Shown in pieces: positions 34,718 to 43,574 of a stretch of DNA of 64,000 bases. The translations under genes were made by a program, and so were the position numbers. The notes under the pieces were generated by a model. That model saw only the letters and a program-made list of their open reading frames with translations, made no database searches and was not told the origin of the DNA. The first letter of the stretch is position 1. Every line of letters begins with the position of its first letter. This DNA comes from Pontibacter coccineus (lineage in GTDB: Bacteria > Bacteroidota > Bacteroidia > Cytophagales > Hymenobacteraceae): positions 1 through 64,000 of the forward strand of contig NZ_JAUOTN010000002.1 of NCBI RefSeq assembly GCF_030546575.1. Direction: 5' to 3'.

Positions 34718-35623
34718 AGGTATAAATCAACAAGTAAGACAAAACCTGAGGAGAGCAACTCAATCTTCCAAAAATTTCCTTTTGAAAAAAATAATAATGA
34801 TCCAATAGTGCTCTTTATAGGTTATTAACAAGCAAACATCCTAAAAAGCACAGAATAACAGAATTTTAAAATGCTAAGCGTTCTGTTGCTTTGATTGCTT
34901 TTGCGAGTGTAAGCTAATCTTTTACCGAGTATACCTATTATAGTGCAGAAGGAAGTTGAAAATATATTTGGAAGGATTTTCTACAGAATAAAATATAAAA
35001 AGCTAACCAATATGGTAGACGCTATATGGTATGGCACTGCTTTACAACAAGATCTTAGGAATGCCCTCACAGACGGTTTAGAAATACAAGAATGTATACA
35101 ATGTGCTTTCAGACAAAACGATAACACAGACTCCCTTGCCTATGGGCTGATTCTATAGGTTGGATAACAGAGAAATGGTTGCCAGGTGCCTACGCTGCAG
35201 TTATAATATATCTGGCTCAGTGGCGTGTCGAGGATATTTTGGTGAAGCAGGAGGAGAGACAATGCTTCATGGTAGATTGGTTCACAAATCCAAGTTGCCA
35301 TTTTTTCGAATAAAGCACATGCAGTAAAATGGTTACAATCAAAGTAGGAAGAGCAGGCACCAATTCTTAAAGCGTATTAGAAGCATAAGGCAGAAATACA
35401 TAGGCATTACCATCATCAGCAAAGCAGGTTAGGCGCCTGTTGCTGGCATATTTCAAAGAGTCCTTGTAACAAGAGTTGCACGGACTCTTTGCATTTCAAG
35501 AGTTAAGGCTGCAACTTTGGAATGATAATGGATAGATCTTCTGTTCCAGAGTGCAAAAGGAAACTACCAGTAATTTCAGGGTGGTAAGCTGCTTGCAATA
35601 TCTTTAAATTTCGTGTACAGAAT
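34718..35623. other. Gene-poor stretch before the TcmP-like gene
   Basis: 906 bp. The only frame of note (34943-35158, 71 codons) starts at GTG and gives no recognisable protein. I see neither inverted terminal repeats nor transposase remnants that can be named. It may contain decayed coding DNA. Confidence 0.35.
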
Positions 35624-36751
35624 ATGACTTTAAGTAATACCAGTGATTTTTTCAGAAGAAAGCGAAATATTTCGGAGATCAAATCAGAGGTATTGGTGCC
35701 GTTTGTAGAGTCTTGGTTTGGTGCGCATCAAGCTAGTTCGGGGGGAGGTGCAGTATCTAATGCTCTCTACCTTGACTTAACATTAGGCTTTGCAGGTCAT
35801 GATGTGGCGAGCTCTGCTATACCTATTAGACTGCTACATGCTGTATACAGAACCCGTGGCTCCCGTCTCGACCTGAATGACTCTTTAGAAACCTTCTTTT
35901 TCGATCCTGACAGGGAGGCTCTAACATTACTAAAAGAGGTGCTGGAGGCACAGCCGTTCTATGATAAGCTGGTGCACCAGCCTGTGATACTAGATGACGA
36001 GGCCACTAGCGCACTGCTACAAGAGCGTCTTGCCAGCAAGCCTGCTGCTCTGGCTTTTTTAGATCCATTTGCAGACAGCTACTTGCAGGAAATGCTATTG
36101 CAATTAATCAGGCATGAAGCTGATCTATTCATGCTGCTTGACTTTGAAAAACTGGAAAAGGTCCTTATAAGCAGAAAGGTCGATACCTTAATACAGGAAA
36201 TTTTCGGCGAACATCTGGATCTGATCAAGGCTTATTATAAAGCATACCGGGATACGACCAGAAGAGAAGATTTCGTAATGAATTGTCTTGAAGCTATATT
36301 CCGTGATAAAGGTTATACGGTTTTCCTATTCAGAATCAATCTTCCCGATAGGAAGCAAAGCAGTCACTATTTGCTTTTTGCATCTAAAGTAGATTTGGCT
36401 TATAACAAACTAAAAGAGATAATGCTTCGGTATAGCGATTATCAGGAAGATGGGGTGCCTTTATTTGGGGCAAACCTGCAGCACAAGCAAATGACTTTGT
36501 TTCAAGAACACTATAGGTTTTCAATTGAAAGCCTAATGAAGGATTTATTACAAAATGCGCGGGAGTACAATAATATGGCGTTGCAGCAGGTATACGAAAA
36601 GCACAGTATAGGCACCCACTACATTCTAGAAAATTATAAGCAGGCTTACGAGAGGCTACTTAGGCTTGGGAAAGTGCGCTTCATTAACCCTAAAACCGGG
36701 CATGCCATTAGCAAGCCGACCTACACATCGAAAATCAGGTATAGCACCTGA
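35624..36751 (+). CDS. TcmP-like protein (three-Cys-motif partner family), orphan
   Basis: 375 residues. The layout follows TcmP: an N-terminal Rossmann methyltransferase-like domain with LYLDLTLGFAGHD (replacing the usual F-I-D-x-F-A-G-x-G), FFFDPDREALTLLKEVL and ALAFLDPFADSY. SSHYLLFASKVDLAYNKLKEIM follows, and the C-terminal winged-helix region has MKDLLQNAREYNNMALQQVY. TcmP is normally encoded beside a three-Cys-motif protein; none is visible here. The glycine-rich SAM loop is changed, so catalysis is doubtful. It carries three AGGTATA-type motifs, unlike the element before it, and so looks more settled in the host. Confidence 0.6.
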   Translation: MTLSNTSDFFRRKRNISEIKSEVLVPFVESWFGAHQASSGGGAVSNALYLDLTLGFAGHDVASSAIPIRLLHAVYRTRGSRLDLNDSLETFFFDPDREALTLLKEVLEAQPFYDKLVHQPVILDDEATSALLQERLASKPAALAFLDPFADSYLQEMLLQLIRHEADLFMLLDFEKLEKVLISRKVDTLIQEIFGEHLDLIKAYYKAYRDTTRREDFVMNCLEAIFRDKGYTVFLFRINLPDRKQSSHYLLFASKVDLAYNKLKEIMLRYSDYQEDGVPLFGANLQHKQMTLFQEHYRFSIESLMKDLLQNAREYNNMALQQVYEKHSIGTHYILENYKQAYERLLRLGKVRFINPKTGHAISKPTYTSKIRYST

Positions 36752-36880
36752 ACAGACATAGCTATACTTTAAACCAGTGTTTGACCACCCTGCACCTGTT
36801 TCTTCATCCTTCGAGATGAAACAGTGGTTCTTTGCTGCTTTAGTTGTTTTTATAACCTATTCCCGAAGTTTCTTAGCCGC

Positions 36881-37153
36881 CTACTCTGCTGTCGTTGGGT
36901 CTATGACCGTGCCCACCCTGCTTATCTTATTGGCCGGAAAGCCTCCCTGTCTGGCATGCTCCCGCACCATATCTTCGTTCGGCGCATTGTAGATGCAATA
37001 AATCTTATCGTCAGTCACGTAGCTCTGGACCCATTGGATCTTCGGCCCCATCTTGTCGAGCACGCCGCAGGAGGTTTGTGAAATGGATTTCAACTGATCC
37101 GGTGTCAGCTTGCCGGCATCCGGTATCTCTCTTTCAATGACAAATTTAGGCAT
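36881..37153 (-). CDS. DUF4242 small protein
   Basis: 90 residues from ATG 37153 (MPKFVIEREIPDAGKLT); the frame allows seven more codons. The family pattern is clear: FVIEREIPDAG, SYVTDDKIYCIYNAPNEDMVREHARQGGFPANKISRV in parts. DUF4242 proteins form small ferredoxin-like dimers, one of which (SCO4226) binds nickel; the function here is unknown. It is a single gene with an intergenic gap on both sides. Confidence 0.85.
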   Translation of the reverse strand: MPKFVIEREIPDAGKLTPDQLKSISQTSCGVLDKMGPKIQWVQSYVTDDKIYCIYNAPNEDMVREHARQGGFPANKISRVGTVIDPTTAE

Positions 37154-37420
37154 GTAGGTATAAGTGTAAAGCATATAGTTTTGATGCTGTAAATCAGATA
37201 TACAATGTAACAGGAGTCTCAGCTAGTGCTGCAAGTGGAGTAATGCCGCCGACCACCCATTAACAGCAGACGCACAAGTTTGCAGATAGTGCCTTTATGT
37301 GGTTGTAAAATAATGATTGTCAGCAATATATGATTACGGTTAGTTGTGCCTGTAGTTGTGGTGATTTGATAGGGCGGTAGATGGGAAATTAGTACTGTGG
37401 GAGGGTCATCAATAGAAATG
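37154..37420. other. Gap between the DUF4242 gene and the rodA terminator
   Basis: Together with the terminator that follows, this fills the 353 bp between 37153 and rodA. No gene is seen. It contains the upstream region of the DUF4242 gene, with one AGGTATA copy at about 37157. Confidence 0.4.
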
Positions 37421-37479
37421 AAAACGGCCAGTGCGTCAGAAACACCCTGAAAAGAGCATCCCGCTGCACTGGCCGTTTT
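37421..37479 (-). terminator. Terminator of the mre-rodA cluster
   Basis: AAAACGGCCAGTGC and GCACTGGCCGTTTT form a perfect 14-bp stem with a 31-base loop, 28 bp after the rodA stop. The long loop makes this less typical, but the stem and T-run fit. Confidence 0.65.
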
Positions 37480-37506
37480 CTGTAGTGAAGTGCTTTTTGC
37501 TATACC

Positions 37507-38832
37507 TTATCGCACCAACTCTCTGTTCCTGTTTGCGTCAATGGCCAGCAGGATGAAGAGCAGGATGGTAAACGACCACAGCGAAGAGCCGCCGTAGCTG
37601 AAGAAAGGCAGCGGTATACCTACCACGGGCGCCAGGCCGATGGTCATGCCCACGTTGATGACGAAGTGGAAGAAGATGACGGAGACCACGCAGTAGCCAT
37701 AGGTGCGACCAAAGACGGACTTCTGCCGCTCCGCAATGTAGACAATGCGCATCATCAGCAACAGGAACAGCGCAATCAGAACCGTGCTGCCCACCCAGCC
37801 GTGCTCCTCGCCGATGGTGCAGAAGATAAAGTCGGTGCTTTGCTCGGGCACGAAGTCGAACTTGGTCTGCGTCCCCTCCAGAAAACCCTTGCCCCAGAAA
37901 CCGCCCGAGCCAATCGCGATCTTCGACTGCGTGACGTTCCAGCCATAACCCAGCGGGTCAGCCTCCGGGTTGATGAGCGCCTTGATTCGGTTCTGCTGGT
38001 GCGGCTGCAGGACGTCGTTTACAAAATAATCCACACTGAATACCATACCCACTACCAGTACAAAAAGCGCGATCATGGTTTTGAAGCGGCGCATGAGGCG
38101 GTAGTCCAGGAACATGGCCAGGCCCATGAGGGCAGCGATGCCGATGAGCAGGTATAGCTTGGGTACGAGCAGCGTCAGGATGAAGATAGCTGCTGCGGAA
38201 CCACCGATGATCAGGATGAGTGGCGACATGCCTTCGCGGAAGAAGGCCAGAATAAAGGCGCCGAACACAAGGGCCGATCCCGTCTCGTTCTGTAGAATAA
38301 TGATGATAGCGGGCAGAAATGTAATGGCCGCCAGGATCATCTGGTCTCTCATTTTCTGCTGGCGCAGGCTCACCTGACTCAGGAACTTGGAGATAGCCAG
38401 GGCAGTCGCAAATTTAGCGAGCTCGGCGGGTTGCAGGCGTACACCGCCCCCCAGTTCGAGCCAGGAGCGCGACCCCGCCACCGGACTGGCCACGGCCAGC
38501 GTAAACAGAAGTAATAGGATTATGCCGCCGTAAATGGGGTAGGCCAGGTGTTCGTATACCTTGTAATCGACAACGAGCAGCACGATCATCAGGATCACGC
38601 CCGTACCGATCCACAGCAACTGCTTGCCAGAGTTGATGTCGAAGCTGAAGATGTTCACCACGTTGTCAGGGCTATACACCACGGCGTAGATGTTCATCCA
38701 GCCCAGCGCCACCAGTACAAAGTAAATGAGCACCGTGAACCAGTCCAGGTTGCCAAACACGCTGGTCGACTGCCGGCGGCTGCTAGGCTGCACGATCTTT
38801 CCCCCGAGTACACGATGTTGCGTTGTTGACAT
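37507..38832 (-). CDS. rodA: Rod shape-determining protein RodA (peptidoglycan glycosyltransferase)
   Basis: 441 residues with about ten transmembrane helices, of the SEDS family. Conserved SEDS segments include LELGGGVRLQPAELAKFATALAISKFLS, FVPEQSTDFIFCTIGEEHGWVGS and GIPLPFFSYGGSSLWSFTI (each in part). RodA polymerises glycan strands in the elongation complex together with PBP2, whose gene ends 4 bp upstream. It closes the cluster mreB-mreC-mreD-mrdA-rodA and is followed by a terminator. Confidence 0.95.
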   Translation of the reverse strand: MSTTQHRVLGGKIVQPSSRRQSTSVFGNLDWFTVLIYFVLVALGWMNIYAVVYSPDNVVNIFSFDINSGKQLLWIGTGVILMIVLLVVDYKVYEHLAYPIYGGIILLLLFTLAVASPVAGSRSWLELGGGVRLQPAELAKFATALAISKFLSQVSLRQQKMRDQMILAAITFLPAIIIILQNETGSALVFGAFILAFFREGMSPLILIIGGSAAAIFILTLLVPKLYLLIGIAALMGLAMFLDYRLMRRFKTMIALFVLVVGMVFSVDYFVNDVLQPHQQNRIKALINPEADPLGYGWNVTQSKIAIGSGGFWGKGFLEGTQTKFDFVPEQSTDFIFCTIGEEHGWVGSTVLIALFLLLMMRIVYIAERQKSVFGRTYGYCVVSVIFFHFVINVGMTIGLAPVVGIPLPFFSYGGSSLWSFTILLFILLAIDANRNRELVR

Positions 38833-38835
38833 ACC

Positions 38836-40665
38836 TTACTTCGATCTAATATTTAAATACTCCCGGCTCAGCACCCACTTCTCCTGCTCTTTGATCGTTA
38901 CTGTGTCCGTCAGGTACTGCTCGATCATCAGGCCCGCAATGGGTGCTGCCGACTGACCGCCCCACTTACCGTGCTCCACATAAACAGCTATGGCAATTTT
39001 AGGATCTTCCATCGGTGCGAAAGCCACAAACACGGCATGGTCAGGACCCTGCGGATTCTGAGCCGTTCCGGTTTTGCCACACACAGTGATACCTACTTTC
39101 CCGAGGCTGGCCTTACGGCCTGTGCCGGCGCGCACCACTTCAGCCATACCCTCTATGATTGGGTCGAAGTGGTGTGGCTTCACAGAGGTATAGTGACGTT
39201 CGTAGTTTTCTGCAAGCGGCTTGCCGTCCTCCCCAATCGAGCGGATGAGGTGCGGGGTCACATAATAGCCCTTGTTGGCGACAATGGCCATAAAATTCGC
39301 CATCTGCAGCGGCGTTACACCCAATTCGCCCTGCCCGATGCTGAGGGAGTAGATGGTAGAGTATTTCCAGCGGTCTTTACCATACACGCGGTCGTACAGT
39401 TCAGTAGAGGCAATGATACCCGATTTTTCACCCGGTATATCGATGCCCAGTTTCTTGCCGAAGCCGAAGGTGAGCACATGCTCGCGCCAGTCCTTCAGGC
39501 CAATCGACGTGTCGGTAAACGTATTTTTGGACTTGCCCTGGTTAATGAGCGCTTTATAGGCCTGGAAGAACCATGGGTTGCAGGAGTGCTGTACCGCACC
39601 GCGCAAATCGAGCGGCGAGGGGTGCGGGTGGCAATTCACCAGAGACTTGTTGCAGGCATACCTTGTGTTCGGGTCTATCACACCATCTTCCAGTGCGATC
39701 AAAGCCTGCGTCAGTTTGAAGATAGAACCGGGCGGGTTTTGGTCGGCCATGATCGGACGGTTGAACATGGTCTTATCCGGGTCCTTCAGCAGCTGCATGT
39801 AGTTCTTGCCGTAGTCTTTGCCGGTGAACAGGTTCGGGTCGTAGAAAGGCGCCGAGATATAGGCCAGGATCTCACCGGTCTTCGGTTCGATGGCCACGAT
39901 GCTGCCTTTGGCACCGTTCATCAGTCGTTCGCCGTAGGCCTGCAAATCCAGGTCGATGGTGCTCACCATGTTCTGGCCGGCTATGGAAAGTGTGTCGTAG
40001 GCGCCGTCTTTAAAAGAGCCCTTGTCGATGCCGCGCACGTTCACCATTTTGTACTTGACGCCACGCTTGCCCATCAGGTACTCCTCATAAGCCATTTCTA
40101 TACCTGCCTTGCCGATGTAGTCGCCGGGGCGGTAGCCTGCGTAGGTGCTGTCCTCGAGCTGTTTCGGGCTAATTTCAGCAATGTAGCCGAGCGCATGCCC
40201 CAGACTCTGATGTGGATAGCCGCGGGCGGTACGGGCATTGATGTAAAAGCCGGGGAAGTCGATCAGGTTGTCCTGGATGTGGGCGAAGTCCTGCGTGCTC
40301 AGCATCTGCTGAAAGATGGAAGGCTTTACCCAGGAATAGGCGCGGGCTTTTTTAAAGCGTTCGCGGGCATCCTCCAGTGTGATGTCGAGCATGCTGGCCA
40401 GGCGCAGCGTGTCGATGTTACGGGCTTCCTTGGGCACGATCATGAGATCATACACGGGTGTGTTCTGCACCAGCAGTTCGCCGTTGCGGTCGTAGATCAG
40501 GCCCCGGAAAGGATATTGGATAACGGTCTTGATCGCGTTGGTCTCAGCGGCCTGCTTGTAGCTGCTGTCCACTACCTGGATGTAGAAAAGGCGCAGTGCG
40601 TAAACCACACCCACCACCAGGAAGATTGCTTGTATGACGTATTTTCTGTTTTCGAGGTAATTCAT
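38836..40665 (-). CDS. mrdA: Penicillin-binding protein 2 (class B transpeptidase)
   Basis: 609 residues. An N-terminal helix (about 9-30) anchors a periplasmic protein. The dimerisation domain has RGLIYDRNGELLVQN near residue 54. The transpeptidase has S314-x-x-K317 (PPGSIFK), S361-C-N (QHSCNP) and KTG in VCGKTGTAQNPQG. It crosslinks peptidoglycan during cell elongation, paired with RodA. Its start overlaps the mreD stop by 4 bp (ATGA type), and rodA follows 3 bp after its stop. Confidence 0.95.
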   Translation of the reverse strand: MNYLENRKYVIQAIFLVVGVVYALRLFYIQVVDSSYKQAAETNAIKTVIQYPFRGLIYDRNGELLVQNTPVYDLMIVPKEARNIDTLRLASMLDITLEDARERFKKARAYSWVKPSIFQQMLSTQDFAHIQDNLIDFPGFYINARTARGYPHQSLGHALGYIAEISPKQLEDSTYAGYRPGDYIGKAGIEMAYEEYLMGKRGVKYKMVNVRGIDKGSFKDGAYDTLSIAGQNMVSTIDLDLQAYGERLMNGAKGSIVAIEPKTGEILAYISAPFYDPNLFTGKDYGKNYMQLLKDPDKTMFNRPIMADQNPPGSIFKLTQALIALEDGVIDPNTRYACNKSLVNCHPHPSPLDLRGAVQHSCNPWFFQAYKALINQGKSKNTFTDTSIGLKDWREHVLTFGFGKKLGIDIPGEKSGIIASTELYDRVYGKDRWKYSTIYSLSIGQGELGVTPLQMANFMAIVANKGYYVTPHLIRSIGEDGKPLAENYERHYTSVKPHHFDPIIEGMAEVVRAGTGRKASLGKVGITVCGKTGTAQNPQGPDHAVFVAFAPMEDPKIAIAVYVEHGKWGGQSAAPIAGLMIEQYLTDTVTIKEQEKWVLSREYLNIRSK

Positions 40666-41186
40666 CTATTCGCTCTCTTAAGGGAGAAGAACAGTAACTG
40701 CAATATAACCATAACTACCCCCGTGAACAAGGTGCTCAGCAGTATTTTGGGTACTGCGGCCGATAACCCCTCCAGACTGAAAATCTCGAGAAGGAACACA
40801 GCCGTGTGATGCGCCAGGATCAGGGTAAGCGCATAAGCCAGAAACCAGCGCCATCCCATGATGTGTATGTTCACGGAATCATTCGTATCGTAACCATCGC
40901 GCGGTGTGAGAAGGTTCAATATCATGGGCCTTAAATAAGCCAGCAGCACACTGGCCGCTGCGTGTATGCCCATCGTGTCATAGAAAATGTCGACTGCGAA
41001 GCCCGCTATAAAGCCCAGAAACAGGAGTAGGACCCGGTTCATCTCAAGCGGCAGGAAAAGTAGAAAAGCGATATAAATAAAGCTGAAGCCGGTGCCAAAA
41101 AGCACCAGGTTGTCCATCAACAGTATCTGCAAGGCCACAAATACCACAAACTGCACGATATGCCCTATACCTAAGCTGTTATTCAT
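40662..41186 (-). CDS. mreD: Rod shape-determining protein MreD
   Basis: 174 residues with about five transmembrane helices and little else, as usual for MreD of this phylum. FIAGFAVDIFYDTMGIHAAASVLLAYLRP (in part) is a good family-like segment. It belongs to the inner-membrane elongation complex with MreC. It overlaps mreC by 8 bp and mrdA by 4 bp, so translation is coupled. The call leans strongly on context since the family is weakly conserved. Confidence 0.85.
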   Translation of the reverse strand: MNNSLGIGHIVQFVVFVALQILLMDNLVLFGTGFSFIYIAFLLFLPLEMNRVLLLFLGFIAGFAVDIFYDTMGIHAAASVLLAYLRPMILNLLTPRDGYDTNDSVNIHIMGWRWFLAYALTLILAHHTAVFLLEIFSLEGLSAAVPKILLSTLFTGVVMVILQLLFFSLKRANR

Positions 41187-42042
41187 GGGGGATTATTCCT
41201 GCTTCTATTTCAAGGGAGTCCTGCTCCGGACGCCGCGGATTCTCCACGACATATACATAAGAGAGCTGGGCGAAGTCAACGGAGAGTTGCACCCGAATGG
41301 TATAAAAGCTCTTATCCAGCTCACGCTCCACCTCGCTGATCGTGCCGATCATGATCCCTTCCGGGAACACCGTGTTAAAGCCGCTCGTCATCACAGTGTC
41401 ACCAGGCTCGGGCTTCACGTGAAGCGGTATATAATCGAGCAGGGCCGTGCGGTAGTCGCCACCGGTCCACTTAATGGTGCCAAAGGTGTTATCTTTCTTG
41501 ATCTTGGCCGAGATCAGCATTTGCGAGTGCAGCAGTGAGGTAACAGTTGCATAGTGCTTTGATACTGTCTTCACGCGTCCTACGGCTCCATTCGGAGAGA
41601 TAACCCCCATACCTGGTTTCACGCCATCCAGGCTGCCGGCTGCCAGTGTCAGGTAGTTGTTGGTGCGGCGGATCGAGTTGTTGATCACACGACCGGCATG
41701 CAGAATAAAAGGCTCAGCCCTGGCAGAGTCAGTAGCGGCAAAAAAGGTCGTGTCAAGCTGATCGGTGCTGTCCGCTTCGGCATCCTGCCTGTAAGACATG
41801 AGTTGCTGGCGCAGCACGGCGTTCTCCTGGGCAAGCGTACTGTTCACAGACGCCAGCCTGAAGTAGTCGGTCACGCCACTTTGGAACTCCAGCACACGCC
41901 CCACATAGGTGTTGGCGGAGTTAAACATAGCGGCTCCCTGATATGTGTTGTAGCGCACAATCAGGAAGATGCAGAGCGCCTCCAGCAACACGAATAGAAG
42001 GAATGCACGGAACCGATAAATAAATGCAAATAGATTCCGCAT
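41179..42042 (-). CDS. mreC: Rod shape-determining protein MreC
   Basis: 287 residues. One N-terminal membrane helix (about 12-30), then a coiled coil (LASVNSTLAQENAVLRQQLM in part), then a beta-rich periplasmic domain with AAGSLDGVKPGMGVISPNGAVGRV and GDTVMTSGFNTVFPEGIMIG (in parts). MreC activates PBP2-RodA in elongation. It sits 9 bp after mreB and overlaps mreD by 8 bp. Confidence 0.93.
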   Translation of the reverse strand: MRNLFAFIYRFRAFLLFVLLEALCIFLIVRYNTYQGAAMFNSANTYVGRVLEFQSGVTDYFRLASVNSTLAQENAVLRQQLMSYRQDAEADSTDQLDTTFFAATDSARAEPFILHAGRVINNSIRRTNNYLTLAAGSLDGVKPGMGVISPNGAVGRVKTVSKHYATVTSLLHSQMLISAKIKKDNTFGTIKWTGGDYRTALLDYIPLHVKPEPGDTVMTSGFNTVFPEGIMIGTISEVERELDKSFYTIRVQLSVDFAQLSYVYVVENPRRPEQDSLEIEAGIIPHE

Positions 42043-42051
42043 GCGGTGTGC

Positions 42052-43077
42052 TTAGGTCAGCAGAACGTTCTTAAAGCCTTCCAGATTTTTGATAGCCGCA
42101 CCCGTGCCGCGCACCACTGCTCTCAGCGGGTCTTCGGCAATGTGGATCGGCAGTTTAGTTTTGGCAGCCAGACGCTTATCGAAGCCGCGCAGCAAGGCGC
42201 CACCGCCTGTCAGGTGAATGCCGTTGTCGTAGATGTCGGCAGACAGCTCCGGCGGCGCAATCTCAAGCGCTTTCAGTACGGCCTCTTCGATCTTAGACAC
42301 TGACTTGTCCAGCGCGATGGCGATTTCCTGGTAGGTTACCTTGATCACCTTCGGTATACCTGTCATCAGGTCGCGACCACGGATCTCGTAGTCGGCCGGT
42401 GGGTTTTCCAGTTCGGTCAGGGCGGAGCCTACTTCGATCTTGATCTTCTCGGCAGAACGTTCCCCGATCAGCAGGTTGTGCTGGCGGCGCATGTAGTCCA
42501 AGATGTCCTTGGTGAACACGTCGCCCGCAATACGGATAGACTGGTCGCACACGATGCCGGAAAGGGCTACCACGGCGATCTCCGTCGTACCACCCCCGAT
42601 GTCCACGATCATGGAGCCGATGGGCTGCTCCACATCAATGCCTATACCTATGGCGGCAGCCATTGGCTCCTGAATCATCCATACCTCTTTGGCGCCGGCA
42701 TGCTGGGCCGAGTCACGCACGGCGCGCTTCTCCACCTCCGTAATGCCCGAAGGGATACAGATCACCATGCGGTGCGAAGGCTGGAACAGGCGACGGCCCG
42801 TGTCGATCATCTTGATCATACCCCGGATCATCTCCTCGGCGGCGTGGAAGTCTGCGATCACACCGTCTTTCAGCGGACGGATGGTCTTGATGTTTTCGTG
42901 CGTTTTTTCGTGCATCTGCATGGCATTGCGGCCAATAGCGAGTACACGGCCCGTGGTGCGGTCCACGGCGATGATGGATGGTTCGTCCACCACAATCTTA
43001 TCATTATGAATGATAAGGGTATTGGCGGTACCCAAATCAATGGCTATATCGCTGGTAAGAAAGTTAAATAGTCCCAT
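42052..43077 (-). CDS. mreB: Actin-like cell shape protein MreB
   Basis: 341 residues. It has the actin-fold ATP motifs: phosphate 1 DIAIDLGTANTLI near residue 10, phosphate 2 IVDIGGGTTEIAVVAL near 160 and the adenosine motif GIHLTGGGALLRGF near 285. VCIPSGITEVEKRAVRDSAQHAGA is the typical central region (in part). It polymerises under the membrane and directs elongation. It heads the shape cluster; the 497-bp gap upstream may hold its promoter. Confidence 0.97.
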   Translation of the reverse strand: MGLFNFLTSDIAIDLGTANTLIIHNDKIVVDEPSIIAVDRTTGRVLAIGRNAMQMHEKTHENIKTIRPLKDGVIADFHAAEEMIRGMIKMIDTGRRLFQPSHRMVICIPSGITEVEKRAVRDSAQHAGAKEVWMIQEPMAAAIGIGIDVEQPIGSMIVDIGGGTTEIAVVALSGIVCDQSIRIAGDVFTKDILDYMRRQHNLLIGERSAEKIKIEVGSALTELENPPADYEIRGRDLMTGIPKVIKVTYQEIAIALDKSVSKIEEAVLKALEIAPPELSADIYDNGIHLTGGGALLRGFDKRLAAKTKLPIHIAEDPLRAVVRGTGAAIKNLEGFKNVLLT

Positions 43078-43199
43078 TCTTATTTTTTGAAGGCGTGCGG
43101 CTGCCCAGTTATATTTTTAATATACAATATTTCTAATCAAAAACTAGCCGCAAAATTAGTGATTTTCAGCGGAATTAATAATGCTGATGCAGAAGAGGT

Positions 43200-43430
43200 A
43201 AAAGTTTTCAGAGTTTTTCTTTCCCATATTCCATACAATTCTCTGTGTTGCCTTACATAACGCACCCGCAGGTATAAAATTGGATGGAGGTTGGAGTATG
43301 ATTTGGCCGGGTAGGTATAAGGTTTGGCGGCTGTAGGATAGTATATACCGCAAGTTTGAGTGAAACGGAAACTTGCGGTTGTGTAAGTAGCAAGTCTGTG
43401 GCTTTCGCAAGTTGCGAACTTGCAAAATAA
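43200..43430. repeat. Intergenic repeats between purH and mreB
   Basis: The gap 43078-43574 holds no real gene. GCAAGTTT / AAACTTGC pairs lie at 43352-43378 and GCAAGTTGCGAACTTGC near 43407-43423. They resemble, in inverted orientation, the unit at 17245-17304. Two AGGTATA copies stand at about 43270 and 43314. Confidence 0.45.
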
Positions 43431-43508
43431 AGGCCTATAAGCTTCTGCAATGGCCAAACTTGTAGAGTTTGCTTAAATGAAGAAACAGCCTGCTTACATC
43501 TAACCAAA

Positions 43509-43541
43509 CAAAAAGCCCCATCCTGCAAAGAACGGGGCTTT
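43509..43541 (-). terminator. Terminator after purH
   Basis: AAAGCCCC and GGGGCTTT pair around a 14-base loop, 34 bp after the purH stop. On the minus strand the stem is followed by TTTGTTTGG. Confidence 0.7.
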
Positions 43542-43574
43542 CTGAAATACTATACCTGCAACAGGCGCTATACC

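Noticed and set aside
34943..35158. 71-codon open frame with GTG start
   Set aside because: No recognisable protein features and no ribosome site or operon context.
38971..40809. 612-codon open frame on the plus strand
   Set aside because: Antisense to mrdA, which has all its catalytic motifs; an artefact of the high GC content of the third codon position.
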